From assembly GCA_003233305.1 (NCBI GenBank), contig QILI01000001.1, forward strand, positions 1 to 32,594: a stretch of DNA of 32,594 nt, read 5' to 3'. Positions 12,277 to 21,881 of this stretch are shown in pieces (position 1 is the stretch's first letter; every line of letters begins with the position of its first letter). Position numbers and translations under genes: made by a program. Under the pieces are notes generated by a model, which was not told the DNA's origin, searched no databases, and worked only from the letters and a program-made list of their open reading frames with translations. This DNA is from Mizugakiibacter sp. (GTDB lineage: Bacteria; Pseudomonadota; Gammaproteobacteria; Xanthomonadales; Rhodanobacteraceae).

Positions 12277-12497
12277 TTACTAGGTACAAGGATAACGGCT
12301 TGATCGAATCGACTCGAGTGGCGCAGAATGCCCTCCCCTTACGATACGGGTGAACAGAGAGGTGCCCGGGGTGTGTACGTACTACCCGACCGTGCTGGTC
12401 AAAACACGCAGAAACGGCAAAGTTTTAGTAATCTGAACGGCTGGATCTCAGCATTGATCCGGCGCATTATCCATACTATCAATTACCGGGGTATGCC

Positions 12498-13124
12498 ATG
12501 TTCAAGTTGCTGAGCTACCTGTTCATGCTGGTAGGCCTGAGCCTGAGTTTGGCCACCCCAAGCTATGCCGGAAGCGGCCCACTGGGCATCGATCATCGGC
12601 TCAATTATGACAATCACGGGATCTGGAAACGCAGTCTGCAAAAGCAGGTCTCCTGGACTATCGCGCTGGGTACCGTGGCCAGTGCCTCACTATTGGGTAG
12701 CCACTCGCGCTTTGGTAAAACACTATGGCGTTCGGTCGATGCCATGGCCTTCTCAGCGCTAGCCGTTCAGGGTATGAAGGTTGCTTTCGGACGACAGCGA
12801 CCAAGTGCCGGCCCTAACCCGAATCAATGGTTCACCCATACCGGGCGCAGTTTTCCGAGCGGTGAAGTCACCCAGATGGCCAGCTTCGTTACCCCCATCA
12901 TCATGGAATACGGCCATGACCACCCGGCGATCTATGCATTGGCCCTACTACCCGCCTGGGATGCCGAAGCACGCATGAAAACCAGGGGGCACTGGCAAAC
13001 AGATGTCCTGGCTGGTGCGACCATCGGCATACTCTTCGGTATCTGGGCGGAACATCAACAGCAGCCACTAATCCTCTCCTGGCTTCCCGGCGGTTTTGAG
13101 GTCGGTTATATTCACCGATTCTGA
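12498..13124 (+). CDS. PAP2-like phosphatase family protein with altered signature
   Basis: A 208-residue envelope protein with an N-terminal signal-like segment ending in PSYA (about residue 24) and several hydrophobic helices. It belongs to the PAP2 / lipid phosphate phosphatase superfamily. Motif 1 is intact as K-x6-RP (Lys94, Arg101, Pro102). Motif 2 reads PSGE (120-123) instead of PSGH. Motif 3 reads AR-x5-H-x3-D (Arg159, His165, Asp169). The nucleophile and base of motif 3 are thus present, while the motif 2 acid histidine is Glu123. It may be a subfamily with changed catalysis or substrate. It is probably inner-membrane or periplasm facing. GGGG precedes ATG 12498. It converges on the FAD oxidoreductase. 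Confidence 0.8.
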   Translation: MFKLLSYLFMLVGLSLSLATPSYAGSGPLGIDHRLNYDNHGIWKRSLQKQVSWTIALGTVASASLLGSHSRFGKTLWRSVDAMAFSALAVQGMKVAFGRQRPSAGPNPNQWFTHTGRSFPSGEVTQMASFVTPIIMEYGHDHPAIYALALLPAWDAEARMKTRGHWQTDVLAGATIGILFGIWAEHQQQPLILSWLPGGFEVGYIHRF

Positions 13125-13151
13125 GTGACTACCCGGACCTTGATGGCAAAA

Positions 13152-14447
13152 TCAGCCACGCTTGCGGGTGTGTCGGCGATCCTTATACCCCAGCCACGCA
13201 TAGCGCAGCTGGGCAACGGGGTAGCTCCATGGACGGAATGCTGATACCAAGCCAAAATCGGCAAATTGGCGCCAGGCATCATCCCCGCTGGCGATGCCCG
13301 CAGCAACCAGCTCTCCTGCAACACTGGTTGGGGTAAGACCGTGCCCTCCAAAGGCCTGTGCCCACCATAAACCATGGCCATCTGTGCCGATCTGTGGCAT
13401 TTCGTGGCGGGCATAACTCATCAACCCTGACCAGCCATACTCAACCCGAACCCCCTCCAATTGTGGAAAAACCTGCAGCATATCGCGATACAGCAAGCGG
13501 CGGATTTCCTCGGGCGTACGCTCGCGAATCGAAATTCGTCCCCCCCAAAGCAGGCTTGTATCGGGCAGGGGACGGTAATAGTCGAAGGCAAAACGCGTAT
13601 CGCAAACGGCTGCGGATGTAGTCAGGCACTCACCCAGTCGCATGCCAAGTGGCTCGGTTGACATCGCATAGGTTGCAATCGGAAGTACTGCCCGGTCAAT
13701 GGCACGGTCTAAATCAGCTAAATAGCCGCCTGTGGCCAGCAATACCTGTCGCGCCTGAACATGACCCGCCGTACTGTGAACTCGAAACCCGCCACCATTC
13801 CTTTCAAGTCTGAGTACTCGCGAGTGTTCGTATGCGGAAACACCCTTTTCAACAGCTGCACGTGCCAGACCACGAGCATAGGCCAGTGGATCAAGGTGCA
13901 ACGCATCGGATTCGAACAGCCCACCGTGATAGCGGGCGCTGTGCACACGGTCTTGTAACATTTCTTCATCCAGCCATTCCCAGACCACCCCAAATTGCTT
14001 CTGCAAAAGTTGCTGACGACGACGCAATATCGAAAGATCCTCAAACCAGTTGGCCCAGATCACCCCCCCGTCCACAGCATCACAGTCAATTTGATACTCA
14101 TGGATGCGCCGGCGGATCAATTGAATGGCATGGCCCGTCGCCAGATACAGTGCCCGGGCACGAGCAACCCCAAGCTTGGCAATCATGGCTGCTTCACTTA
14201 AGGAATATCCAGAAAAGACGAAACCTGCGTTTCGTCCTGAAGCGCCAAAGCCGATGTGCTCGGCTTCAAGCAATACCACCCCCTGAACGCCACGCTCAGC
14301 CAGACCTAATGCGGTGGCCAAACCGGCATAGCCGCCCCCCACAATGGCCACCTCTGCATCCACCCTGCCGGTGAGTTCAGGATAGACCTTGACCGTTTTT
14401 GCATGCGCTGCGTAATAGTTGGAAGACCAGGCAGGTTTTTTCGGCAT
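13152..14447 (-). CDS. FAD-dependent oxidoreductase (DAO family, PuuB-like)
   Basis: A 431-residue member of the D-amino-acid oxidase superfamily, resembling gamma-glutamylputrescine oxidase and related amine oxidases. The N-terminal dinucleotide-binding motif is AIVGGGYAGLATALGL (about 34-49), with an acidic strand end in LLEAE and then GFGASGRNAGFV for FAD. The C terminus has the family's GWSGLMSYARHEMPQIG and QAFGGHGLTPTSVAGELVA. Substrate cannot be read; an amine or amino acid is likely. ATG 14447 is chosen because GAGAG lies nine bases upstream and the longer frame to 14534 adds unrelated residues. No putrescine pathway neighbours are present. Confidence 0.88.
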   Translation of the reverse strand: MPKKPAWSSNYYAAHAKTVKVYPELTGRVDAEVAIVGGGYAGLATALGLAERGVQGVVLLEAEHIGFGASGRNAGFVFSGYSLSEAAMIAKLGVARARALYLATGHAIQLIRRRIHEYQIDCDAVDGGVIWANWFEDLSILRRRQQLLQKQFGVVWEWLDEEMLQDRVHSARYHGGLFESDALHLDPLAYARGLARAAVEKGVSAYEHSRVLRLERNGGGFRVHSTAGHVQARQVLLATGGYLADLDRAIDRAVLPIATYAMSTEPLGMRLGECLTTSAAVCDTRFAFDYYRPLPDTSLLWGGRISIRERTPEEIRRLLYRDMLQVFPQLEGVRVEYGWSGLMSYARHEMPQIGTDGHGLWWAQAFGGHGLTPTSVAGELVAAGIASGDDAWRQFADFGLVSAFRPWSYPVAQLRYAWLGYKDRRHTRKRG

Positions 14448-14708
14448 CGACTGCGACTCTCTCAAATGGGGGGGGTAGAAGATATCCCGAGCTGATGAAT
14501 TAGCTACGAAAAATACTGGGATCGGTACCATCAAGTATCGATAGGTAGCGGACTACTCCTCAAGAAAAAGGTCTGACTGCATCTCACCGGCACCCTTTCT
14601 AATGGCTGCCCTGTGATTTCTGTTTGTAGATAACGTTCTACCGCGCGCCGCTGGCAATCCATCGTTACAAACCCTCCCATACCCATTACTTTCCCCGATG
14701 AGGCGTAG

Positions 14709-15587
14709 TCAGTTTTGACTTCTGTCAATCACCGCTTGTCGAACCAGCGGAGCCAGTTCTGGATCTTCCAGAGCTAAGGCAAGAGTGGCGCCGACCAGAC
14801 CCGCTTTGTTACCACAATCGTAACGCTGCCCATCAAACCGATAGGCCAACACTTCACGCTCATGCAAAAGTGCTTCAATAGCATCCGTCAACTGGATTTC
14901 CCCTCCCGAACCTATTTGAGTTGACTCCAGCAGATCAAAAATTCGGGCAGGTAGCAGGTAGCGACCCACAATGGCCAGATTGGAGGGGGCCTGTTCAGGC
15001 TTAGGCTTTTCGACCACATAACGGATACGTGCAGCGCGCTCGGAAATAGGTTCGGCATCAACGATGCCATAGCGGCCGGTATCGGCAGGTGCCACCTCCT
15101 CGACCGCGACTACCCCTGCCCCATGGGTTGAGGCAAGCTCGGCCATCTGCCGCATCGCACCGGCGCCGGGAGAACGAATCAAATCATCGGCAAGAATGAC
15201 TCCAAAGGCCTCGTCCCCAACAACCGGTCGGGCGCACAGTACGGCATGTCCAAGTCCGCGTGCCTCCGGTTGAGTCACGAACACGCAGCGCACATGCGAT
15301 GGCAACACATTACGCACAATCTCCAGTAAATCACCCTTACCCGCTTCGGATAATTTGATTTCGAGCTCATACGCCTTGTCAAAATAATCAGCAATCGCAT
15401 GTTTGTAGCGATTGGTGACAAAAATCAGTGTGTCGGCACCCGCCTCCACGGCCTCATCAACCGCATATTGAATCAATGGGCGGTCGAGCACAGGCAGCAT
15501 CTCCTTGGCAACCACCTTGGTTGCAGGCAGAAACCGAGTACCCAATCCGGCAACAGGAAACACTACTTTGCGTAAGGGTCGACTCAT
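14709..15587 (-). CDS. galU: UTP--glucose-1-phosphate uridylyltransferase
   Basis: GalU makes UDP-glucose from UTP and glucose-1-phosphate for LPS, exopolysaccharide and related glycans. The 292-residue protein has the nucleotide-binding motif PVAGLGTRFLPATKVVAKEM (11-30), QPEARGLGHAVLCA, EKPKPEQAPSNLAIVGRYLL and GGEIQLTDAI, all typical. ATG 15587 has GGGAGAG upstream and the family N terminus; a TTG-started extension to 15602 is rejected. The upstream ORF's TGA overlaps its ATG (ATGA), so translation is probably coupled and the Shine-Dalgarno lies inside that ORF. Confidence 0.96.
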   Translation of the reverse strand: MSRPLRKVVFPVAGLGTRFLPATKVVAKEMLPVLDRPLIQYAVDEAVEAGADTLIFVTNRYKHAIADYFDKAYELEIKLSEAGKGDLLEIVRNVLPSHVRCVFVTQPEARGLGHAVLCARPVVGDEAFGVILADDLIRSPGAGAMRQMAELASTHGAGVVAVEEVAPADTGRYGIVDAEPISERAARIRYVVEKPKPEQAPSNLAIVGRYLLPARIFDLLESTQIGSGGEIQLTDAIEALLHEREVLAYRFDGQRYDCGNKAGLVGATLALALEDPELAPLVRQAVIDRSQN

Positions 15588-15853
15588 GCTTGCTCTCCCC
15601 AACTGCCGCGCGCAAAAGGAATAACCTCAGCAGAACCTTGCTTCATCTGTACCTGGAAGCCAGGTGGCAGATTGAAAATCAGCTCGTACAAAACCGGCTC
15701 ATGAAAATTTTCCACTGCTTCAGAAAAACCGCCCAATATGTGGTCAAGGCGTTTTCTTGCAACCGATCGTGGTTTTGCCAGATGCCGTTTTACATGCGCT
15801 GTGGGCGCATACTGTTCTTGCTGATGAAACAGCTCTTCAATATGCAGGTGCAT
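15584..15853 (-). CDS. Unrecognised 89-residue protein, translationally coupled to galU
   Basis: I do not recognise this family. The product starts MHLHIEELFHQQEQY and ends in IPFARGSWGEQA. It is basic and histidine-rich in its first half (KRHLAKPRSVARKRLDHILGG), then has an amphipathic stretch around EPVLYELIFNLPPGFQVQM, with no signal peptide or membrane helix. Reality is supported by AAGGGA at a good distance before ATG 15853, by its stop overlapping the galU start (ATGA), and by galU's Shine-Dalgarno being embedded in its last codons. The frame opens to 15955, but those residues (cysteine-rich, no RBS) look random. It could be a small regulator or accessory of GalU; that is speculation. 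Confidence 0.6.
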   Translation of the reverse strand: MHLHIEELFHQQEQYAPTAHVKRHLAKPRSVARKRLDHILGGFSEAVENFHEPVLYELIFNLPPGFQVQMKQGSAEVIPFARGSWGEQA

Positions 15854-16103
15854 GCAATTCCCTTGGTTGATCTTGTCGATGCAGGCAGCAGCGCTTGCTG
15901 AGCAGCCACAACGCTGCGCCAGCATATAGGTCCCAAGAAACATAGGCCAGTCCAAAAATGCCTAACGTTCAGTGAACCGTAGCGATAGTTAGACGTACGG
16001 TAGGTTTTGAGAAGTTCCCTGTAATGATTGCAGAAATTAGCCCTACCCACAGCATCGCCCATTCCAGAGTTGGGGGCTGAAATACCACCGCCGCAGCCTT
16101 GCG

Positions 16104-17276
16104 TTACTCGTTGCCGACGCCGTGTACCGGGCGTACGGTACTCCAGCGCTTGCAACTGGGACACTGCCAATGGTGGGCACGAGCTCCAAAACCACAATGC
16201 TGACAACGGTACATGGCGCGTCCCTCAAGCAATGCGTGGGTTAAGTCTGACAACAACATGAGGTTGTCGCGGGCATCACCCCGGCTACTCCGTAATGTGG
16301 TTTCAATCAATTCCCTGAGACCACGAACGGATGGTTTTTCCCGTAATTGTGCGGTAAGAAAACGGATGGCCTCCTTTTCACCGTCCCGACTCGCATACAA
16401 ACGCGCCAAGGCGATCGCTGGAGTGATGCCGTTATATTGTTTCAAACTGTGGAGCAAAGTGTGCTCGGCCCTATCCATCTGCTGGGTGCGTGCATAGCAG
16501 TCTAGTAGCGGCGGCAAGATCTCCGGAACATACTCAATGTCTGCTTTAAGTGCGTGCTCGTAGGTCAGAATAGCTTCATCTATATCGCCATGCTGAACAT
16601 GGAAACCACCTTCCAATATCAGTGCCCGTATGAAATCAGGATGTGCCTGCAGGGCATGCTGCAGATACTCATGGGCTTCATCCAGGGCCCCATGAGTATG
16701 TGAGCGTTCAGCCAGTTCACAGTAGAAATGGGCAATCTGCACACCCTGCGACTCACTGACCAAACCTTCGAGCTGGCGCGAATAGTCGATTGCCTTGTGC
16801 CAGTCACGCTCATGTTGACAGATACCGATCAGATGTTGCAGGGCTGATGGAGCCTGTGCATTCATCGCCACCAGGTCGGCAAACAGCGTTTCAGCTCGAT
16901 CAAGCAATCCCGCCCGCATGTAATCTTCACCCAATTCCAGAAGTGCGATGGTCTTCAGCTCATCGCTCAACTTGGGGCGTGAAATCAGATTCTGGTGTAC
17001 GCGAATAGCTCGTTCCATCTCGCCACGGCGCCGGAACAGGTTACCCAAGGCCAGGTGGGTTTCTACTGCGTCTCGGTTACTCTCTGCTAATTGTAGAAAA
17101 ATTTCTATGGCCTTATCAGGCTGTTCGTTGAGCAGATAATTTAAACCTCGAAAGTAGCTGGAAGATAGTTCATTGACCCGAGCTCCGGAATGCTGCACGG
17201 CACGCTTCCGTGCCGCCCACCAGCCCGATAGAAAAGCTAAGGGGAGCAAAAGGAATAGCAGATATAAGGGATTCAT
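16104..17276 (-). CDS. lapB: LPS assembly protein B (YciM)
   Basis: LapB is an inner-membrane-anchored TPR protein that brings LpxC to FtsH for degradation and so limits LPS synthesis. The 390 residues (E. coli 389) show an N-terminal membrane helix MNPLYLLFLLLPLAFLSGWW, then repeated TPR units (about 45-345) and a C-terminal rubredoxin-like zinc site with Cys358, Cys361, Cys372 and Cys375 (CQHCGF and CPSCKRW). Its ATG overlaps the lapA TGA (ATGA at 17276-17273), the usual lapAB coupling. The frame to 17384 would overlap lapA and is rejected. Confidence 0.96.
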   Translation of the reverse strand: MNPLYLLFLLLPLAFLSGWWAARKRAVQHSGARVNELSSSYFRGLNYLLNEQPDKAIEIFLQLAESNRDAVETHLALGNLFRRRGEMERAIRVHQNLISRPKLSDELKTIALLELGEDYMRAGLLDRAETLFADLVAMNAQAPSALQHLIGICQHERDWHKAIDYSRQLEGLVSESQGVQIAHFYCELAERSHTHGALDEAHEYLQHALQAHPDFIRALILEGGFHVQHGDIDEAILTYEHALKADIEYVPEILPPLLDCYARTQQMDRAEHTLLHSLKQYNGITPAIALARLYASRDGEKEAIRFLTAQLREKPSVRGLRELIETTLRSSRGDARDNLMLLSDLTHALLEGRAMYRCQHCGFGARAHHWQCPSCKRWSTVRPVHGVGNE

Positions 17277-17536
17277 GTATCGTCGGCGCGCGCTTCCGCC
17301 TCGTCTTTGCGCGCCGTTCCGCGCTTCAACTTTCCACGCGATATCCCCCCTCCGATCCAAGCGGTAAGCCCGCCTAGCAGCCAACCAAGGATCAGCGCCA
17401 CAAGAAGAGCTGTTCCCTTGGCAACATTCATCTCAACAAAAGCTAAGTCATAGTGCACCGTGCCGGGGTTCAGGGCCGCCACGACAATCCCAAACATTAC
17501 AAAAATAACCAGCAAGAACAGCCACAGCCAGCGCAT
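17273..17536 (-). CDS. lapA: LPS assembly protein A (YciS, DUF1049)
   Basis: LapA is a small inner-membrane protein acting with LapB in LPS regulation. The 87 residues hold two membrane helices (about 3-23 and 43-63) with the family's NPGTVHYDL between them and a charged cytoplasmic tail rich in Arg, Lys and Asp. ATG 17536 has AAGGGG five bases upstream; the GTG two codons earlier would be too close to it. The stop overlaps lapB. Confidence 0.93.
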   Translation of the reverse strand: MRWLWLFLLVIFVMFGIVVAALNPGTVHYDLAFVEMNVAKGTALLVALILGWLLGGLTAWIGGGISRGKLKRGTARKDEAEARADDT

Positions 17537-17732
17537 AGCCACCCCTTACTCAACTCAAGATCCGAACAGCAACAGTACTCGCTTGGCGGCGAGATCGAGT
17601 CAGACCACGAAAAGCGAGCTGATTCGATGAATTATCCTACGTGACATATGCTGAAGGAGCGAACATTCTTTCTCAAATCCGGTCTCATTCCCGCAAATAC
17701 TCTTTACAGGGTAATCCGGAACCCCGGCAACG

Positions 17733-18032
17733 TCATGATTGCAATTTTAATTGGGCACTATCCACTCGTTCTCGCAGCGCCTTGCCCGGCTTGAAATGCG
17801 GAGCGTGCTTGCCAGGCAAGGCTACGGCCACGCCACTCTTGGGGTTGCGACCAATACGTGGCTTGCGATAGTGGAGCGTGAAACTTCCAAAGCCTCGAAT
17901 TTCTATGCGCTCACCGTTGGAGAGCGCTTCGGTCATCTGTGCCAATATATTGCGAACACCGATTTCGACATCGATAGAAGCCAGATGTTGTTGAGTACGT
18001 GCCAACGCAACAATCAGCTCGGATTTAGTCAT
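17733..18032 (-). CDS. ihfB: Integration host factor subunit beta
   Basis: IhfB pairs with IhfA to bend DNA sharply at specific sites, shaping promoters, replication and recombination. The 99-residue product shows the DNABII pattern: [11 protein letters not shown] start, [11 protein letters not shown] strand and the DNA-intercalating arm around [12 protein letters not shown], followed by [12 protein letters not shown]. The family match to IhfB rather than HU rests on the N terminus and on its position downstream of rpsA. GGAG lies ten bases before ATG 18032. Confidence 0.95.
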   Translation of the reverse strand: MTKSELIVALARTQQHLASIDVEIGVRNILAQMTEALSNGERIEIRGFGSFTLHYRKPRIGRNPKSGVAVALPGKHAPHFKPGKALRERVDSAQLKLQS

Positions 18033-18095
18033 AGTGGTCTCACTCCAAGGACGCGACGGATCAAATTTTGACCCGCCGCGGGCATCGATAGTGAA

Positions 18096-19763
18096 TCAAT
18101 CCTTATTCAACTGCTCCTTGAGCAGTGCCCCCAACTTAGTCGTACCCCCCGCAGCACTCTGATATTCTGCAAGGGATTCCTGCAGTTCATCGTTATCCTT
18201 AGCACGGATAGATAGTTGTAGCAGGCGACTCTTACGATCCATACCGGTGAACTTGGCTTCGATCTTGTCCCCGACCTTCAAATGCTGCGTTGCATCCTCG
18301 ACCCGCTCGCGAGTGATATCGTTAGCCCGTAAATAGCCCTCAACACCCTCTTCAATACTGATCACGGCACCCTTGGCATCTACTTCTTTGACCAGACCGT
18401 GGATAATACTGCCACGTGGAGTATTGCCCATAAACTGACCGAACGGATCCTGTTCAAGCTGTTTTACCCCCAGCGAAATACGCTCTCGCTCGGGATCGAC
18501 TGCAAGGACTACAGCTTCAACGTCTTCACCCTTTTTGAAGTTGCGGACTAGCTCCTCGCCGGTCATGTTCCAGGATAGGTCAGATAGATGCACCAGCCCA
18601 TCGATGCCACCGTCCAGCCCAACGAAGATACCGAAATCAGTAATCGACTTGATCGCGCCGCTGACCCGATCGCCCTTCTTGTACATGACGGCGAAGGTTT
18701 CCCATGGATTGGCCCGGGTCTGTTTGATCCCCAGTGAAATCCGACGGCGTTCCTCGTCCACATCCAGCACCATGACTTCGACCTCGTCACCCACCTGTAC
18801 CACCTTGGCCGGGTTGACGTTTTTATTGGTCCAGTCCATCTCCGATACATGCACCAAGCCTTCCACACCCGGTTCGATTTCGACAAAGCAACCGTAATCG
18901 GTAACGTTACTAATTTTCCCGAACAGGCGACTGTTGACGGGATAGCGGCGGGAAATATTAATCCAGGGGTCATCACCCAATTGCTTGAGACCGAGCGAAA
19001 CGCGATTACGTTCGCGATCGAACTTCAGCACCCGAACCTCAAGTTCATCACCGACATTAACGACTTCAGCAGGATGCCGCACCCGCTTCCAGGCCATATC
19101 GGTGATGTGCAGCAAACCGTCAATACCACCAAGATCGACAAACGCACCGTAGTCGGTGAGGTTTTTGACTACCCCCTTCAATACGGCACCCTCGACCAGG
19201 CGTTCGAGCAGCTGCTCGCGTTCCACAGAGAATTCGCTCTCCACCACCGCGCGGCGGCTGACCACCAGATTGTTGCGCTTGCGGTCGAGCTTGATGATCT
19301 TGAATTCAAGATCCTTACCTTCCAGATAGGCTGGATCACGTACTGGACGCACATCCACCAACGATCCAGGAAGGAACGCACGCACTCCATTTACGTCAAC
19401 GGTGAAGCCACCCTTGACCTTGCCGGTAATACGTCCGGTAATGTTCTGGTCTTCCGTCTGGGCCTCCTCAAGCACATCCCAGACCATCGAACGTTTGGCC
19501 TTTTCACGCGAGAGTTTGGTCTCGCCAGTACCGTCTTCAATTGATTCCAAGGCAACCTTCACCTCATCACCAATCTGGACTTCGACCTCGCCCTGTTCAT
19601 TCTTGAACTGTTCGAGCGGAATCACCCCTTCGCTCTTCAGGCCGGCATTGATCATCACAACATCCGAACGGATGTCCACCACAAAGCCCGAAACAATTGA
19701 ACCGGGTTTCAGGTTGGTAAGGATCTGACTTTCTTCAAACAGTTCGGCAAAACTCTCGCTCAT
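18096..19763 (-). CDS. rpsA: 30S ribosomal protein S1
   Basis: S1 brings mRNA to the 30S subunit and unfolds it at initiation. The 555 residues (E. coli 557) contain six S1 OB-fold repeats at about 20-87, 105-172, 190-258, 275-345, 362-432 and 449-520. Repeats 3 to 5 are the most regular (for example [21 protein letters not shown] and [22 protein letters not shown]). It starts [12 protein letters not shown] as in the family. It lies between cmk and ihfB in the common cmk-rpsA-ihfB order. The 126 bases before it form a leader with a small hairpin near 19850-19864; S1 autoregulation is known elsewhere, but no site is proven here. Confidence 0.97.
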   Translation of the reverse strand: MSESFAELFEESQILTNLKPGSIVSGFVVDIRSDVVMINAGLKSEGVIPLEQFKNEQGEVEVQIGDEVKVALESIEDGTGETKLSREKAKRSMVWDVLEEAQTEDQNITGRITGKVKGGFTVDVNGVRAFLPGSLVDVRPVRDPAYLEGKDLEFKIIKLDRKRNNLVVSRRAVVESEFSVEREQLLERLVEGAVLKGVVKNLTDYGAFVDLGGIDGLLHITDMAWKRVRHPAEVVNVGDELEVRVLKFDRERNRVSLGLKQLGDDPWINISRRYPVNSRLFGKISNVTDYGCFVEIEPGVEGLVHVSEMDWTNKNVNPAKVVQVGDEVEVMVLDVDEERRRISLGIKQTRANPWETFAVMYKKGDRVSGAIKSITDFGIFVGLDGGIDGLVHLSDLSWNMTGEELVRNFKKGEDVEAVVLAVDPERERISLGVKQLEQDPFGQFMGNTPRGSIIHGLVKEVDAKGAVISIEEGVEGYLRANDITRERVEDATQHLKVGDKIEAKFTGMDRKSRLLQLSIRAKDNDELQESLAEYQSAAGGTTKLGALLKEQLNKD

Positions 19764-19889
19764 GTAGGTTCCATAAAGTCATGGCCACCGCCACACTACA
19801 AAGTGTTGGCTGGCCGGTTATGGGCGCATAACACGCCGTTGTCATTCCCCACCCACTACGGGTGCGGTCCCAAAACGCTGGTCATCTCT

Positions 19890-20570
19890 TCACCCAGAAC
19901 AGACCAACGCTACAATTTTCTCCACGACGTTTTCGACCGATCTACCGGTCGTATCTATTTGTAGAGCATCCCGTGCAGGTCTGAGTGGTGCCACCTTACG
20001 CGACGCATCACGGGCATCACGGGCTTCGATCTCGCGTGTAAGATCGCTAAGTCTAACCATGACACCCTTTTCCTTCAACTGCTTATAACGTCTACGCCCT
20101 CTTTCTTTTGTACTGGCAGTCAAAAAAACCTTGTACGCCGCATCCGGAAAAATGACCGTACCCATATCCCGACCATCTGCAACCAGGCCCGGAGGACTGC
20201 GAAATGAATGCTGTTTATCGAGCAATGCCTCGCGCACACTCGGCATGGCTGCTATAGCGGAGGCAGTCGCACTACACGCCTCGGTGCGGATTTCGTCAGT
20301 GACATCGGCACCGTTGACCATGACTCTAATCTCGCCTCCGGCCCCCGGGTCATGGAAGACAATCCGGGTCATGGTGGCGATACGAGTTACTACCTCGACA
20401 TTCGACATGTCAACGCCTGACATACAGGCAGCATAACCGACCGCACGATACAGAGCTCCGGAATCCAGCAGATGCCAGCCCAGGCGTGACGCAATCAAGC
20501 GGCTGACGGTACCCTTGCCCGCACCCGAAGGACCGTCAACAGTGAGTACGGGGATTGCCACCGTGCTCAT
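19890..20570 (-). CDS. cmk: Cytidylate kinase
   Basis: Cmk phosphorylates CMP and dCMP, recycling nucleotides from RNA and phospholipid turnover. The 226 residues carry the P-loop GPSGAGKGT (13-21), [11 protein letters not shown] for nucleotide binding, the [13 protein letters not shown] segment and a lid region with [18 protein letters not shown]. Length matches E. coli (227). It begins nine bases after the ispG stop, so the two are likely co-transcribed. In E. coli aroA, not ispG, lies near this block. Confidence 0.95.
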   Translation of the reverse strand: MSTVAIPVLTVDGPSGAGKGTVSRLIASRLGWHLLDSGALYRAVGYAACMSGVDMSNVEVVTRIATMTRIVFHDPGAGGEIRVMVNGADVTDEIRTEACSATASAIAAMPSVREALLDKQHSFRSPPGLVADGRDMGTVIFPDAAYKVFLTASTKERGRRRYKQLKEKGVMVRLSDLTREIEARDARDASRKVAPLRPARDALQIDTTGRSVENVVEKIVALVCSG

Positions 20571-20579
20571 ACAGATCGA

Positions 20580-21860
20580 CTACCGAGAAATAATTTTCTC
20601 ATCATCCACCTGTGGTGCGAAACGACGTGCAACATAGCGATCTACAATCTGTAGAAAGTCACCGGTGATATCGTCTCCACGAAGAGTTACAGTTTTCTTG
20701 CCATCCTCGAAAACCGGGGCCGCAGGTGCTTCACCGGTTCCCGGTAATGAAATACCCAGATCAGCGCGCCGGGATTCTCCCGGACCATTGACCACACAGC
20801 CCATGACCGCAAGGCGCAGATTTTCCACACCGGGAAAATTGATGCGCCATTCCGGCATGCAGGAGCGAACATGCTCTTGCACCGCCTTAGCCAATTCCTG
20901 GAACAAACTACTGGTGGTACGTCCACAACCTGGGCAGGCACTGACCATGGGCGTAAATGCCCGCAAACCAAGCGTTTGCAGAATCTCCTGAGCTACCACA
21001 ACTTCACGGGTACGCGACTCTCCTGGTTCAGGGGTCAACGAGACACGAATGGTGTCGCCAATACCCTCTTGCAACAGCACGGCCAATGCCGCCGTCGAAG
21101 CGACAATACCTTTCGAGCCCAGGCCAGCTTCAGTCAATCCAAGATGCAGAGCGTAATTGCTGCGAGCAGCCAGATCGCGATATACCGCAATCAGCTCCTG
21201 GACACCTGAGACCTTACACGAGATGACAATACGATCCCTCGACAAACCTAACTGTTCAGCCCGTTCCGCCGAGTCGAGTGCCGAGCGAATCAGAGCCTCA
21301 CGAGCCACGGTTGATGCATCCCAGAAAACTGACCGGGCATGATTTTCATCCATGAGCCTAGCCAGCAACGCCTGATCGAGCGACCCCCAATTCACTCCGA
21401 TTCGGATCGGACGCTGATACCGCAAGGCAGTCTCAATAATGGCCGTAAATTGCGTATCCTTGCGTTTGCCAAATCCTACATTACCTGGATTGATTCGATA
21501 CTTGGCAAGTGCCTCGGCACAGGCAGGTTCTTGTGCCAGCAACTGATGCCCGTTGTAGTGGAAATCACCGACCAGTGGAACCCCCACCCCCATCATGTCC
21601 AGGCGATCACGAATTTTTGCTACGGCGGTAGCCGCTGCGGGGGTATTGACCGTAATCCGTACCAGCTCTGAACCACTTCGTGCCAGCTGAGCAACCTGAC
21701 GCGTAGTAGCGTTCACGTCAGCGGTATCGGTATTGGTCATCGACTGAACTACAATCGGTGCATCGCCACCAATCCGGACCTTGCCTATGGCCACTGCCAC
21801 GCTTTTACGGCGTGCAACACTCTGCTGACGAATCGGTTCCGTACAAGGGGTGCGGGTCAT
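20580..21860 (-). CDS. ispG: 4-hydroxy-3-methylbut-2-en-1-yl diphosphate synthase (GcpE), long form
   Basis: IspG reductively converts MEcPP to HMBPP in the MEP isoprenoid pathway, using a 4Fe-4S cluster. The 426 residues have the TIM-barrel start ([43 protein letters not shown]) and the cluster domain with two cysteines in ACPGCGRT and a third in GCVVNGPGE. It is longer than E. coli IspG (372) and matches the long form of about 420 that I recall from Neisseria and Xanthomonas. ATG 21860 is preferred over TTG 21866; neither has a strong Shine-Dalgarno. It starts 21 bases after the PilZ-like gene's stop. Confidence 0.95.
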   Translation of the reverse strand: MTRTPCTEPIRQQSVARRKSVAVAIGKVRIGGDAPIVVQSMTNTDTADVNATTRQVAQLARSGSELVRITVNTPAAATAVAKIRDRLDMMGVGVPLVGDFHYNGHQLLAQEPACAEALAKYRINPGNVGFGKRKDTQFTAIIETALRYQRPIRIGVNWGSLDQALLARLMDENHARSVFWDASTVAREALIRSALDSAERAEQLGLSRDRIVISCKVSGVQELIAVYRDLAARSNYALHLGLTEAGLGSKGIVASTAALAVLLQEGIGDTIRVSLTPEPGESRTREVVVAQEILQTLGLRAFTPMVSACPGCGRTTSSLFQELAKAVQEHVRSCMPEWRINFPGVENLRLAVMGCVVNGPGESRRADLGISLPGTGEAPAAPVFEDGKKTVTLRGDDITGDFLQIVDRYVARRFAPQVDDEKIISR

Positions 21861-21881
21861 TGGCAAACCATCATGTCAGCA

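Noticed and set aside
15790-16206. Minus 138-residue ORF between lapB and galU
   Set aside because: It overlaps the lapB end and the better supported 89-residue ORF in another frame, and has no RBS or domain.
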